DNA of 64,000 nt from Rufibacter sp. DG15C (GCF_001577755.1 NZ_CP010776.1:2790001-2854000); one strand, 5' to 3'; numbered from the stretch's first letter, positions 36,001 through 44,274 are shown. Program-made: numbers and translations. Notes: generated from the letters alone by a model not told the origin.

Positions 36001-39000
36001 TAGGTGACATCTGCAAGACCAAGGTATTACTCTCTAATTGGCAGCTGCCTGAAATGGCCACTCTTCTAAACCAAGTATTTGGCTGGGTAATGTTGATAGG
36101 TTGGTAGGTAGCATTGGTGTTGGCACCAGGGGCTGGTTCAAAGGCGTCTGCCAAAGAGGTCTTCATCTCCCAACGGTACTGAATGCCTTCTACTGGATCA
36201 CCACCCGTCACCGGTGCCACTTCCTGCAATACAGGGGGCGTAAGGCCTTCACAGAACTTAAGCGTGCCAGGTAAAACATTGTTGGCTAGCGCTGGGGTTA
36301 CTACTATTTCAATTGAGTTAGAATAAGACTCACACGCGCCCAATTTTACTTTGCGTCTAAACCAGGTGGTCTGTCCAAGGTTTGTAGCCGTGTAAGAAAG
36401 ACTATTTTTAGAAGAACCGGTAGCATCTTTGAATACCTTCTCATCACCAGCATCCAGGCTGTATTGCCAGGTGTACACCGGAGAACCAGACCCGCCGGTT
36501 GGCACCAAACCTTTGATGACAGGAGACTCGCCGGCGCAGACGCGGGTAACGTCCAGGATAGTGTTGTTGGTGATCTCTGGCTCTACTGTGATTTTAATGG
36601 CCGTACGGCTAACAGTACAGCCACCGGTAGCTTCTGACTGTACGTAATAAGTAACTGTAATGGCGCTGCCTGTAGTGTTGGTTAAGACAGGCGTCACAAA
36701 GGTGTTGCCTGTGTATAGCAGGTTTCCATCAGTGGCTGCATCGTACCAAGTGTAAGGGCCGCTTGGCGCGGTGGCTTTCAGCTCTGCGCTAGAACCGCTA
36801 CAGATGGTGCTGCGGGTGGCGATCACGGTTGGCGGTAAAGACAATGGATTGACTTGCACCTCCACGGCCTCAGAAATGCTCTCACACCCGTTCATTACAA
36901 TCTTTCTACGGAACCAGCGGCTGTTTGGCAGGGCTTCCGGTTGGAAGGAAGTTAAGGTGCCGGTTCCTTTGGCCAGCGTGAACGTGCCTGTTTTAGAAGG
37001 GCTGCTTTCCCAGACAAAAGTTGACTCAGAACCGTCTCCACCTAGTAAGGGCTCGGCTACAATGGCTGAAGGAACAGTACCGGCACAGATGAAGTCTGAA
37101 GGAGTAACCAGTACATTTTGCGTGATAGGAGGCACTACGGTAATCTTAATGGCAGGCGTGCTTTCTGTACAGGCGCCCAAGGTTACCACCCTTCTAAACC
37201 AGGTTGTAACCGTCAATACTCTGGAAGGAAGATTCTGGCTGGTAAAGGAAGGAAGGTCTGTAAAGTTCTCACCGTCCGTGCTCATCTGCCATTGGTAGGC
37301 TGGTGATCCGAATCCGCCTTTGGCCGCGCTGGCAGCAATATTACCGCTGGCGCTGCCTTCGCAGATGCCTTTGGGCAAAGTGGTGATAGTGTTGTTGGTA
37401 ATGGATGGGTGAACCGTCACCGTCACTTTGGAACGGGTTATTGATCTACAGCCTCCAATTACAGTGATGCTCCCGGCATAGAAAGTGGTGGTGGCTGTTA
37501 AAAGCGTGTCTAATGTATTGCCTACATAGAAAGGAATATCACTATTGGCAGCAGAGAACCATTCAATCTTAGAGTTGGGTACCGAAGTTCCCAGAACCGC
37601 TCTGCTGTTGGCGCAAATGGCGGGGTTGCTGCTAATGACAGGCGCAACTGGTTGCTCTTGTACAGTTACCTCTACTGGCGTCCGGATAGAACTAGCGCAA
37701 TTATTTTCTGACAAAGCCTCTACATAATAAGTAGTAGAAGTTGGCAGCACAGGAGTTGTAAAACTTTGGCCTGTAAATAAAGGAGTCGTATCTGTGGCCG
37801 AGGCATACCATTTATAAGTGGCCGCGTCACCCGTAGCCTCTAATGTAGCCGAAGTTCCTTTGCATACCAACACTGGGGCTACCGTTGGGGCAGCAGGCAG
37901 GGCATTGATTGTGACGGTTTGGGTAGCTGTGACAGATTCGCCACACTCATTCCAAGTCTGCACTTTTACTTGGTATGTGCCCACTTTGGTAAATACAATG
38001 GATGGATAGGCTTCGGTGGCCATGTAGGGCTCCAAGAACTGGGCGCCGTCTTTGCTGTCCATGCTCCATTGGTACCGCGTAATATTGCTTCCCTGCGCCT
38101 TGTAAAGTGGAGTATGCGCGGCATTTGCAGGTCCAAACACCAATGTCTGCGGTCCGCAATACTTTGCATTGGCTGGCAACGTCACGGTAGGAGCTGCTAA
38201 AACAGTCACATCTTCAAAATAGGAAGTGGTGCCGCATGTGTTTTTAGCCGTCAGGGTAATTCTGTAGGTGCCTGCGTTTTGAAAGGTAAACGAAGGGTGC
38301 GTAGACGTAGAGTCGCCTTGGGCAAACGTAACGCCGGTAGCCGGAGACACTGACCATTTGTATGCCGCGCTCGTACCGGTGCTCAGGTTTTGCGCAGCAA
38401 AGGTGTTAGGGGCGCAGCTGTTTAACTGCTCTGGCCGTAAGGTGAAAGCCGCTTTGGTAGGGTCTTCAATGGTGATGGTTTCACTGTGCTGGTCTCCTGG
38501 ACAGACGGCGCTGTTCCCCACCGGGGTGATGGTTAAGGTAATGTTGTATTGACCCGAGGTATGGAATATAACTTCTGGCTCTTCAGAGAACTCATCTGTG
38601 TCATTGACAAAGCTCCAACCGGTAGCAGGCTCAATACTCCATTTGCGGTTATAGCCACCGCTGTTGTTGGGGTTGTATGGGTTAAAACCGCCAGTAGACG
38701 TGTCTTTTAATTTTATCACGCTTTCCACGCAACGGGAAGGTGACTTGAACTCAAAATCAGATTTAGGATTGCCAGAAACCACAAAACCACTAATGGTGGC
38801 TGGAGTCTTTCGGTTATAACAGTCAATGGCTACCCCAGAGATGGTAAAGCCGTTTTCTTTTTTAGAGGAAGAATGTTCAAAAACGTGGTCAATGCTGGAG
38901 GGGATGTTGCTTTGGTTGAAATACAGGGTATCACTGCCGTCGTCAAACCAGATCTTGTAAGCGGTGGTTGGCGAGTTGTTGCTGACGCCAGTAATGTTAA

Positions 39001-39436
39001 AGGTATAGGTGGCCGGGGCGCAAGAAGAAGTATTCCCCACGTTCTGCAAACCAAAGCCGGGGTTGGTGCCATTGTATACAGCGTACGTCTTGCTAGAAGT
39101 ACATCCGCTCTGGCTGGTAACCGTCACCTTCAAATCAAACTTGCCTCTGGTTTTGTATTGGTGCGTAGCTGAAGAAAAGGATGAGGTGTAAGTGTTTTGT
39201 GAACCGTCCCCCCATTCAATCAAATAAGATTGGTTGGTGGCTTTGGTGGTAGAGGTATTCTTTACGGAAAGGTTGAACTCAAAAGGCCCAATCACGGGGC
39301 TACATTTGATGAAATTCTCCTTGTTGACATCCTCCAGGGCCGCGTCTGGCTTGTCTGGGCACGTCTGCGCCAAAGAGGCAAAGGACAACAAGAAAAAGAA
39401 AGGTAATAAGCTTAAATATTTTTGAACAGACGCCAT
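33044..39436 (-). CDS. Giant secreted PKD/Ig-repeat protein with gliding-type C-terminal domain
   Basis: A 2130-residue surface or secreted protein. A signal peptide covers about residues 1-24. The N-terminal third has PKD-like domains (repeats of YLIEWGDGSQNT, SDTLYF and TYRITLTAKN types). The remainder consists of many Ig-like modules of two kinds: about six ending TTYYV-x-C and about ten ending with an [FY]xRRxVxxGxC pattern, such as TTWFRRVVTLGAC, HTWFRRVVTSADC and TTWFRRMVLSGSC. The last 95 residues form the gliding motility-associated (CHU_C/type B) sorting domain with PNGFTPNNDGINDNWD and FNRWGNKVFES. It is exported by the T9SS with PorP/SprF 5 bp downstream. I prefer ATG 39436 over GTG 39457. 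No enzyme domain is visible; an adhesin or structural role is likely. Confidence 0.9.
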   Translation of the reverse strand: MASVQKYLSLLPFFFLLSFASLAQTCPDKPDAALEDVNKENFIKCSPVIGPFEFNLSVKNTSTTKATNQSYLIEWGDGSQNTYTSSFSSATHQYKTRGKFDLKVTVTSQSGCTSSKTYAVYNGTNPGFGLQNVGNTSSCAPATYTFNITGVSNNSPTTAYKIWFDDGSDTLYFNQSNIPSSIDHVFEHSSSKKENGFTISGVAIDCYNRKTPATISGFVVSGNPKSDFEFKSPSRCVESVIKLKDTSTGGFNPYNPNNSGGYNRKWSIEPATGWSFVNDTDEFSEEPEVIFHTSGQYNITLTITPVGNSAVCPGDQHSETITIEDPTKAAFTLRPEQLNSCAPNTFAAQNLSTGTSAAYKWSVSPATGVTFAQGDSTSTHPSFTFQNAGTYRITLTAKNTCGTTSYFEDVTVLAAPTVTLPANAKYCGPQTLVFGPANAAHTPLYKAQGSNITRYQWSMDSKDGAQFLEPYMATEAYPSIVFTKVGTYQVKVQTWNECGESVTATQTVTINALPAAPTVAPVLVCKGTSATLEATGDAATYKWYASATDTTPLFTGQSFTTPVLPTSTTYYVEALSENNCASSIRTPVEVTVQEQPVAPVISSNPAICANSRAVLGTSVPNSKIEWFSAANSDIPFYVGNTLDTLLTATTTFYAGSITVIGGCRSITRSKVTVTVHPSITNNTITTLPKGICEGSASGNIAASAAKGGFGSPAYQWQMSTDGENFTDLPSFTSQNLPSRVLTVTTWFRRVVTLGACTESTPAIKITVVPPITQNVLVTPSDFICAGTVPSAIVAEPLLGGDGSESTFVWESSPSKTGTFTLAKGTGTLTSFQPEALPNSRWFRRKIVMNGCESISEAVEVQVNPLSLPPTVIATRSTICSGSSAELKATAPSGPYTWYDAATDGNLLYTGNTFVTPVLTNTTGSAITVTYYVQSEATGGCTVSRTAIKITVEPEITNNTILDVTRVCAGESPVIKGLVPTGGSGSPVYTWQYSLDAGDEKVFKDATGSSKNSLSYTATNLGQTTWFRRKVKLGACESYSNSIEIVVTPALANNVLPGTLKFCEGLTPPVLQEVAPVTGGDPVEGIQYRWEMKTSLADAFEPAPGANTNATYQPINITQPNTWFRRVAISGSCQLESNTLVLQMSPRPALPVLAKTSLEVCVGGGATLNAIPKAGVTFQWFDQAGTFIKTSNSLTISAADLPEARPYLYYVESKTADGCLSSERVAVTVKVLPLLSESIASGEQSVCTGSSPTKLLAATAPTGGNGQYHYQWQFTTDISKPFKNTSFEDTLATYLPGNLYTHTWFRRVVTSADCETHSNAVKITVDVPVSNNISITQGSPEVCYGVAPSITLGGPVSGGDGKIYCYQWQSRTDASQPFVNTSSKDTLSTFNPGAALSNTQYRRLVRSGACEVAESNTIEVFVNPIPAAPVAENATICTGTKAKLTATGEGTIQWLDATTGAILFTTRSGGTFETPVLTATTTYHVRVISAPALCVGPATTVTVRVEEKISQNAIQGVADVCYATIPEKLVGSTPTGGNGQYEYQWYIKAKNKTTFQEIPGATDKDYQHAQMLLSDTKFKRSVKAGECAEDFSQEIEIKVNMPLAEGANYITPMNQLKAAGTTPSLLRGSAIPADYTIQWWYKTASMADFEPIAGATSKDYQPVALQETTFFMRQAKSKYVDCSSFSDAARVTVFKAFTDNTIVGGGQVCYKEPSNFVIKGNEPDGNLSDVQYYWEKKTQNTEYVLIGNPSPATAKDFNVPVLEVTTWYRRKVVVNGVATLSNEIKVEVYNKVANNSISSTQIVCAGTAPTKLMGSLPTGGSGSYTYVWESSTTSATSGFTTAAGVTSAQHYESGALVRTTWFRRMVLSGSCTSEVSNVIQVTVTPLPKAPVAKDVFLCAGNTVTLTASLQTPATGVALEWYTQAQGGKLVQAGSTFTTPILQSTTTYYVQSVSQSCASERVPVTVNIPVPTANAGQDVTIAFGRFAELTATGGVSYQWSPSLGLNNDKVANPVAKPKATTTYTVTVTTAEGCTSTDQVTITVLPAIEIPNGFTPNNDGINDNWDIPTLKGYPEAHIEVFNRWGNKVFESKNYQTPWDGTMKGQPLPAATYYYLIRLGGKEEPLSGNVTIIK

Positions 39437-40067
39437 GGTGCCAGTTAGAGTGCTCACGGTGAAAAACTATCTTATATGGGAAGGCGCAAGCAAATGCCCA
39501 CGCCAGACTACATCAGGGAGGAAGAAACTGGGACTAAGCCGCTAAGAAAACGGGTTGCAGGGAAGGCTTAGGCAAGGAGAAGCCCCTGCTCATAGACAAG
39601 AAAAACCGATATAAGGAAGTAGTGTGGAAGGCGAAATTTAATCTAACGGGCAAGTAAGAATTTCTCATAGCAATCTTAAATTGTACTGTTCTCTTTAAAG
39701 TGCTAGTCAGAGGTAAGCCTGAGGTAGCGGATTAAATTAGAATAGTGATGTTAAATTAGTTCATTTGAACGGGTTAACATTTAAAATTGAAACTTAAGTT
39801 CAGAGGATTCGTAAAATTCTATCTTTTTTTAATTTTCAATTTATTGCATTATTTTTATTGAGGTAGGGAGGGTGAAAACAACTAAATATTTTAAAAAATA
39901 TATTTGTTTTTATTGCAGAATATGAAGGAAACCAATAACTTTAGAGAGTTCTCAAAAAGGATGGGAAAGAAGGAGACGGTAAAATTGGTTTAACCGGAAA
40001 ATGAAGTGCTTCGGCTAGAAAGAAGACCGGCTCACCGAATTTTAAAGGCAGGGCCAAATTATCCATC
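39437..40067. other. AT-rich intergenic region
   Basis: Promoter region of the giant-protein operon on the minus strand, with long A/T runs (39780-39910). No open frame, repeat or structured RNA is convincing here. Confidence 0.5.
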
Positions 40068-40270
40068 TACCTTTGACACAGTTAAACGAACAAAAACGTA
40101 TACACTAGTTGACGTTATGATATAAAGGAGCAGCGGGGCACTTTTGCCTCGGCAAGAGAGACAAAGGTTCTGGCGCTTATTGGGGGATATGCTACAGACA
40201 CTGATGACACTTGTTCCGCTGGCTCCTGTTTTCACAGCCCTTCAGACTACACCTCTGAAGGGCTTTTTTT
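40068..40270 (+). ncRNA. Candidate structured small RNA with intrinsic terminator
   Basis: A gene-free stretch carries a TACCTTTG box at 40068-40075, then at 40126-40140 the sequence AGGAGCAGCGGGGCA, which pairs with TGTTCCGCTGGCTCCT at 40212-40227 over 15 base pairs (two G-U, one bulged G). Inside is a small hairpin (TTTGCCTCGGCAAG, 40143-40156). An 11-bp stem (40236-40246 with 40254-40264) and seven T's follow. This looks like a transcript of roughly 140-190 nt. I could not match it to 4.5S, 6S, tmRNA or RNase P RNA. The alternative is a long leader of the next gene. Confidence 0.4.
40236..40270 (+). terminator. Strong intrinsic terminator
   Basis: Stem AGCCCTTCAGA with TCTGAAGGGCT, 7-nt loop, seven T's. 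It lies upstream of the zinc-ribbon gene and downstream of no protein gene, supporting the RNA candidate. Confidence 0.85.
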
Positions 40271-40321
40271 ATGCCTTTCCCGCAGCTCTCCTCCCCAAGC
40301 CATCTTTCCTTGCTTTTTTTG

Positions 40322-40329
40322 TATCTTTG
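40322..40329 (+). promoter_or_regulatory. Predicted -7 promoter box
   Basis: A perfect Bacteroidota -7 match, TATCTTTG, 23 bp upstream of the ATG at 40353. No good -33 box is seen. Confidence 0.4.
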
Positions 40330-40352
40330 ACAAGAATAGAACAAACGCCCCA

Positions 40353-40985
40353 ATGAAGCAGAACCTGACAGAGACCGAACGCGAAGTAATAAAGCTGATC
40401 ACCTTTTTCAAGAAGCGTGGTGAGCGCCTGGCGCAGGAGGGAGCGTTAACGCAAGAACATGAAGACCTCAACACCGCCTGTGAGCGCCTCACAGAGAAAA
40501 TATATGCGCACGCAGATTTCAGGCAGCAAGTGCAGGAAAAGACCGAGACCTTGCGCGGCATTATTGAAGACCAGGCCCAGTGCCCCAACTGCGGAAAGTC
40601 TGACATGCTCAAGAAAGTGAGCGTGGCCACCAATGAACTGGGCTGGAAGTCTAACCGCTACAAGTGCCGCCGCGACAACATAGAATTCACCTGGAACCGT
40701 CCCAACAACCCCTGGGACATGATTCCCTTCCTGGAGCTTTGCCTGCATGAACTGGACAAGAACCTGGAAGGCCCAGAGATGGATCCAGCCTTAAAGGAAC
40801 GTGCCCAAGGCGCCCGTGACCACATGGCCGTGAGCCTGGAGCAGCTGCGCACCGCCATTGCCTCTGCTGACGCTGAGCGCCTGAGAATGGAGGAGCAAGA
40901 CGTAGAGATGAACAAGATGCTCCACGAATTCAAAAAGTACCTCATGATTGAGAAAATCAAGATGGAGCCCTTCAGCGACAACTAA
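40353..40985 (+). CDS. Zinc-ribbon coiled-coil protein of unknown function
   Basis: A 210-residue soluble protein. An N-terminal helical region (1-76) precedes a zinc-ribbon half CPNCGKSDMLKKV at residues 77-89, followed by YKCRRDNIEFTWNRPNN, where one more Cys is visible. The C-terminal part (about 120-210) is helical and charged (RMEEQDVEMNKMLHEFKKYL). With only three Cys in view, zinc binding may be partial. I do not recognise the family. The gene is alone, downstream of the candidate RNA and upstream of a PAL copy. Confidence 0.6.
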   Translation: MKQNLTETEREVIKLITFFKKRGERLAQEGALTQEHEDLNTACERLTEKIYAHADFRQQVQEKTETLRGIIEDQAQCPNCGKSDMLKKVSVATNELGWKSNRYKCRRDNIEFTWNRPNNPWDMIPFLELCLHELDKNLEGPEMDPALKERAQGARDHMAVSLEQLRTAIASADAERLRMEEQDVEMNKMLHEFKKYLMIEKIKMEPFSDN

Positions 40986-41008
40986 AAGTTGCTAACTGCT
41001 TTTATTGC

Positions 41009-41054
41009 GTCCCGTTTTTGGGCTGTTTTCTGGAAAACAGCCCAAAAACGGGAC
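41009..41054. repeat. PAL palindrome copy 18
   Basis: Arms GTCCCGTTTTTGGGCTG and CAGCCCAAAAACGGGAC: 22 bp perfectly paired around a CTGG centre. It lies 24 bp after the zinc-ribbon gene and is followed by TTTT, a likely terminator. Confidence 0.92.
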
Positions 41055-41165
41055 TTTTGCTTTTAGGCACCCAGGTCAAGAAATTATTAAGGTTCTAGAA
41101 GGCTGCTCACAAAAGAAGGTGACATCCGTATAAACACGTGATTTTACTTATTAAACCAAGAAGCC

Positions 41166-41432
41166 ATGCCCATTGACCAAGACATCATCACCAACTCAGA
41201 TGAGAGCAAAAAACTGCCAGACAGCAACCCATCGCCAACCACGGGCAACCACTCAGAAGCTGAGAACATAGCCAAGCCAGACATTGGTGGTGACCCGCTG
41301 CAAGCCAAAGAAACAGATTACCTGGACACAGAACCAGAAGGAGAGCAGGCCGAAGGTAACGTAGCCGCCACCAATGAGGAAGATACTCAAAAGTTAGACG
41401 GGAGTAATGCTAACAATCTAAGAACCAAATAA
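41166..41432 (+). CDS. Small acidic disordered protein
   Basis: An 88-residue protein with almost no hydrophobic residues, rich in Glu, Asp, Asn, Thr and Pro (TGNHSEAENIAKPDIGGD, then EPEGEQAEGN). It is predicted fully disordered and hydrophilic. The start ATG lies in a typical context (GAAGCCATGCCC). I do not recognise it; such proteins are often stress-induced in this phylum, but that is inference. A PAL copy follows 27 bp after the stop, and the Gly/Arg-rich gene next door is likewise disordered. Confidence 0.55.
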   Translation: MPIDQDIITNSDESKKLPDSNPSPTTGNHSEAENIAKPDIGGDPLQAKETDYLDTEPEGEQAEGNVAATNEEDTQKLDGSNANNLRTK

Positions 41433-41458
41433 TTGTAGGCAAGGCATTGTTCTTGAAA

Positions 41459-41501
41459 TCCGTTTTTGGTTTGTTTTCCAGGAAATAAGCCAAAAACCGG
41501 A
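41459..41501. repeat. PAL palindrome copy 19
   Basis: TCCGTTTTTGG and CCAAAAACCGGA arms with a CCAG-type centre. It lies 27 bp after the acidic-protein gene. Confidence 0.85.
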
Positions 41502-41555
41502 TGTCCTTTGGCCTCGTTAAGCTATACTATTCATGTACCTTAAATTGTTTGAGTT

Positions 41556-42545
41556 ATGAATAGAAATGAGCAGAGAGAGGATTACGGGCGCCATGAAAAC
41601 CAGCGCCGCGTAGAGAATGACCAGCACCAAGGTGGCCAACACTTTGGTGCAGAAAATAACTACCGTGACCAAAGCCGCAGGCACCCGTCAGAAGATGACC
41701 GCGGCGCCGGACGTCACGGCTACCCGGCCCATCACGGAGAACAATCTTCTTCTATGCGGTGGGAAGGCAGCCACCATGACTATGGCAGAGACCCGCACCG
41801 CCAGGGAGAACGTTTCGACAACCCAAGAGTCTTGTCCAGTGAAAGCAACAGCAGCCTGGAAGGCGCCAGCCGAAACTACGGCAGCATGGGCAGCTACGGC
41901 GGAGCCCAGGGCTGGGGGAGTTCCAGAAACGGAGCCCACCAGGATTCCAGGGTAGGCTTCAACTCTACCAGCGGCCACGGTGGTGCTGACAATAGACATA
42001 GAGAACCACGCCAGTTCTACGGTGCCTACCGCGACCACAACAGCTTTGCTCCCGGTGAGCGGGAACAGTATGACGGCACTAGCCGCTATGGTTCCCAAGG
42101 CGCAGATGCCACCAAAGGTTGGCAGCCCTCAGAACACGTAGGCACTAGCCATTACTCTAGAAACATGCAAGACAATGACCCTTCCCGCGGTAGAGAAGAT
42201 GACAGTTCTTATGAGATCTATGATGACGCCCAGTCTCATTACAACAGAGGCGAATACGGGAACATGATTGGCGGCGGCTCTTACCTAGAGAGTGGCTTTG
42301 ACCGTAGGGCAGTCAGGGAGAACAGCGCCATGATGGGGTACAACGCCCCAAGACGCCACCACTTTAACCAAGAAGGCGAAGGCGCCAGAAGTGAAAATTA
42401 CGGCAACATGGCCGGGTCGCTCAGCTATGGGAACGCAGAAGACTACCGAAGCCAGGAGGGCCGGGACCGGCGCTATGACCCCATGAGCGGGCACATCCGC
42501 GGGCAAGGTGCGCAACCGCCTTCCAGGGAAGATTTTAATTGGTAA
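41556..42545 (+). CDS. Long disordered Gly/Arg/His/Tyr-rich protein
   Basis: A 329-residue hydrophilic protein lacking any transmembrane segment, with biased composition (Gly, Arg, Asp, His, Ser, Tyr). It contains recurring short motifs such as NYGSMGSYGG, NYGNMAGSLSYGN, RYGSQGAD and HYSRNMQDNDPS. It resembles the low-complexity stress proteins common in soil bacteria, and no enzyme domain is visible. The alternating G-Y/R-D pattern could support condensate-type behaviour, which is only speculation. It starts 124 bp after the acidic-protein gene and ends just before a terminator and PAL copy 20. Confidence 0.55.
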   Translation: MNRNEQREDYGRHENQRRVENDQHQGGQHFGAENNYRDQSRRHPSEDDRGAGRHGYPAHHGEQSSSMRWEGSHHDYGRDPHRQGERFDNPRVLSSESNSSLEGASRNYGSMGSYGGAQGWGSSRNGAHQDSRVGFNSTSGHGGADNRHREPRQFYGAYRDHNSFAPGEREQYDGTSRYGSQGADATKGWQPSEHVGTSHYSRNMQDNDPSRGREDDSSYEIYDDAQSHYNRGEYGNMIGGGSYLESGFDRRAVRENSAMMGYNAPRRHHFNQEGEGARSENYGNMAGSLSYGNAEDYRSQEGRDRRYDPMSGHIRGQGAQPPSREDFNW

Positions 42546-42564
42546 TGATTTAATTAGGAAAGAA

Positions 42565-42594
42565 GGCTGCTCCAAAAGGGCAGCTTTTTTTTTT
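42565..42594 (+). terminator. Intrinsic terminator
   Basis: A short hairpin (GCTGCTCC, AAAA, GGGCAGC, one bulge) followed by ten T's, 20 bp after the disordered-protein stop. Confidence 0.75.
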
Positions 42595-42630
42595 GTTAAA
42601 CTGGTGGTAAGTTATCCTTATGGTTTTGGC

Positions 42631-42668
42631 CGTTTTTGGCCTCTTTTCCCAGAATCAGGGCAAAAACG
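42631..42668. repeat. PAL palindrome copy 20
   Basis: CGTTTTTGGCC left arm, CAGGGCAAAAACG-like right arm, CCAG-type centre. It follows the terminator of the disordered-protein gene. Confidence 0.8.
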
Positions 42669-42732
42669 AGTGGAAGCGTGGCAGCGCTCAGATAATCTCA
42701 TGGATTCCTGTGCGTTCTAGAAATGTAGGTTC

Positions 42733-42740
42733 TACCTTTG
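42733..42740 (+). promoter_or_regulatory. Predicted -7 box of the Sco/cytochrome operon
   Basis: A perfect TACCTTTG, 31 bp upstream of the first ATG (42772). The -33 region is weak. Confidence 0.4.
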
Positions 42741-42771
42741 CCCCATGTTACACCTTTTGATGCATTAAAGG

Positions 42772-43212
42772 ATGAAAAGGAATCAATGGCTTATAGTGGT
42801 TGGCCTGTGCGCCTGTTTGGGCTGCGACCGCGGAAACACCGTGAAAGTTGAAAAGGCCCCTGAGAAGACCCGAATAGACCTACTTAAAGACGAAGTGATG
42901 GCAAAACATGACTCGGCTATGGCCAAATATGGGGAGCTGTATATAGAGCGAAAACGCCTTTCACAGCAGGCAGACTCTGTTCCTGAGAGCAACGCCGCCC
43001 TAAAAGAAAAGTATGGTGAGAGTATTTTGGCTTTAATCAAAGCAGATGACGCCATGATGCAATGGATGCGTTCTTATCAAGCTCCGGACTCGCTTTCTGA
43101 AGACGCAGCCCTCCAATACCTGCAAAAAGAGAAACAAGAGATAGAGGTAATCCAGCAGCAAATTAAGACAAGCCTGGCCAAAGCCAAAGCTTTGAATCTT
43201 CCCAAAAAATAA
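42772..43212 (+). CDS. Predicted lipoprotein, helical
   Basis: A 146-residue exported lipoprotein. Signal with lipobox CACLGC at about residues 13-18, Cys18 being the likely acylated residue. The mature part is helical and charged (DLLKDEVMAKHDSAMAKYGE, then EDAALQYLQKEKQEIEVIQQ) with a coiled-coil look at the end. I do not recognise a domain. It is the first of a tight plus-strand operon with an SCO1-like and a cytochrome c protein (3-bp gaps), suggesting a role near respiratory copper/heme handling or cytochrome maturation. Confidence 0.7.
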   Translation: MKRNQWLIVVGLCACLGCDRGNTVKVEKAPEKTRIDLLKDEVMAKHDSAMAKYGELYIERKRLSQQADSVPESNAALKEKYGESILALIKADDAMMQWMRSYQAPDSLSEDAALQYLQKEKQEIEVIQQQIKTSLAKAKALNLPKK

Positions 43213-43215
43213 ATC

Positions 43216-43866
43216 ATGACCAAATCTCTTTTATATGCCGGCCTATTCACCTTGGCGCTGGCCAGTTGTCAATCCAAGGTGGGAGAAGAAAAGCAACTAC
43301 CCATCCTAGGTCCGCGCGAGCCCAAGGTCACCATGGTGGACGGAAAGCCCCAGGTAGACACCATCTACCATTCCATCCCTGACTTCAAGTTCATAGACCA
43401 GGACAGCCAACAGGTGACGCAAGAAACAGTGGCCGGCAAAATCTACGTAGCCGACTTTTTCTTCACCAGTTGCCCCTCCATTTGCCCGAAGATGAAGAGC
43501 CAGATGTTGCGCGTGTACGAGAAATACAAAGACAACCCAAAGGTGATCTTGCTTTCGCATTCCATTGATCCCACGCATGACACGGTGGCTGTTTTGAAAG
43601 AATATGCAGAACGTCTAGGCGTGGACAGTAAGAAATGGCACTTCTTGACCGGAGATAAAGACACGATCTTGGGCATGGCTCAGAACCATTACATGACCAG
43701 TGCCTTAGAAGACAAAGAGGCGCCGGGTGGTTTTGCGCACAGCGGGGCCTTTTTGCTGGTAGATGAAAAGCGCCATGTCAGAGGGCATTATGACGGCACC
43801 ATGGCGCCAGACGTGGATCGGCTCATGCAAGACATAGATTTGCTTTTGCAAGAGAAAAAGAAATAG
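43216..43866 (+). CDS. SCO1/SenC family copper-chaperone-like lipoprotein
   Basis: A 216-residue thioredoxin-fold protein. Signal with lipobox LASC (Cys18) points to membrane attachment. The CPSICPKM motif (CxxxC, residues 93-97) binds copper and a conserved His occurs later (around residue 174, HSGAFLLVDEK context). SCO proteins deliver Cu to CuA centres of cytochrome oxidases or act as thiol reductants. cbb3 lacks CuA, so another oxidase elsewhere may be the client (inference). Gaps to both neighbours are 3 bp. Confidence 0.92.
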   Translation: MTKSLLYAGLFTLALASCQSKVGEEKQLPILGPREPKVTMVDGKPQVDTIYHSIPDFKFIDQDSQQVTQETVAGKIYVADFFFTSCPSICPKMKSQMLRVYEKYKDNPKVILLSHSIDPTHDTVAVLKEYAERLGVDSKKWHFLTGDKDTILGMAQNHYMTSALEDKEAPGGFAHSGAFLLVDEKRHVRGHYDGTMAPDVDRLMQDIDLLLQEKKK

Positions 43867-43869
43867 GCC

Positions 43870-44274
43870 ATGGCCCTGAATAGAATCTTACTGGTGTTGG
43901 GTGTCTTGGGCTTTGGCATTGTGCTGGCGGGCTGTTTCACAGAACGGGGCAAGGAAGGCAAACTCCTGTATGGCCGGCATTGCGCTAATTGCCACCTGGA
44001 TAATGGGGAGGGACTACGCGGCGTGATTCCGCCGTTGGCAGGTTCAGATTACCTGGACAAGCACCGTGATGAACTGGCTTGTCTCATCAGGAACGGTATC
44101 AGTGGTCCCATTGAGGTAAACGGTAGAATGTACAACCAAGCCATGCCTGCTAACAAAGGCTTAACAGAGGCAGACATCACCAATATTCTAAATTACCTGC
44201 ATTCAGAATTTAAAAGCCCCTCAACCCGTGTTTCATTGGATGAAGTAAAGACGCAATTAAAAGAATGTCTTTGA
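43870..44274 (+). CDS. Mono-heme cytochrome c lipoprotein
   Basis: A 134-residue class I cytochrome c. Signal with lipobox LAGC near residues 15-18; heme motif CANCH near residues 38-42, preceded by KLLYGRH; a possible Met ligand lies in YNQAMPANKGLTEAD, followed by the typical terminal helix ITNILNYLHSEF. It is the last gene of the three-gene operon and is followed by a strong bidirectional terminator. It is probably an electron carrier on the outer face of the inner membrane. Confidence 0.9.
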   Translation: MALNRILLVLGVLGFGIVLAGCFTERGKEGKLLYGRHCANCHLDNGEGLRGVIPPLAGSDYLDKHRDELACLIRNGISGPIEVNGRMYNQAMPANKGLTEADITNILNYLHSEFKSPSTRVSLDEVKTQLKECL

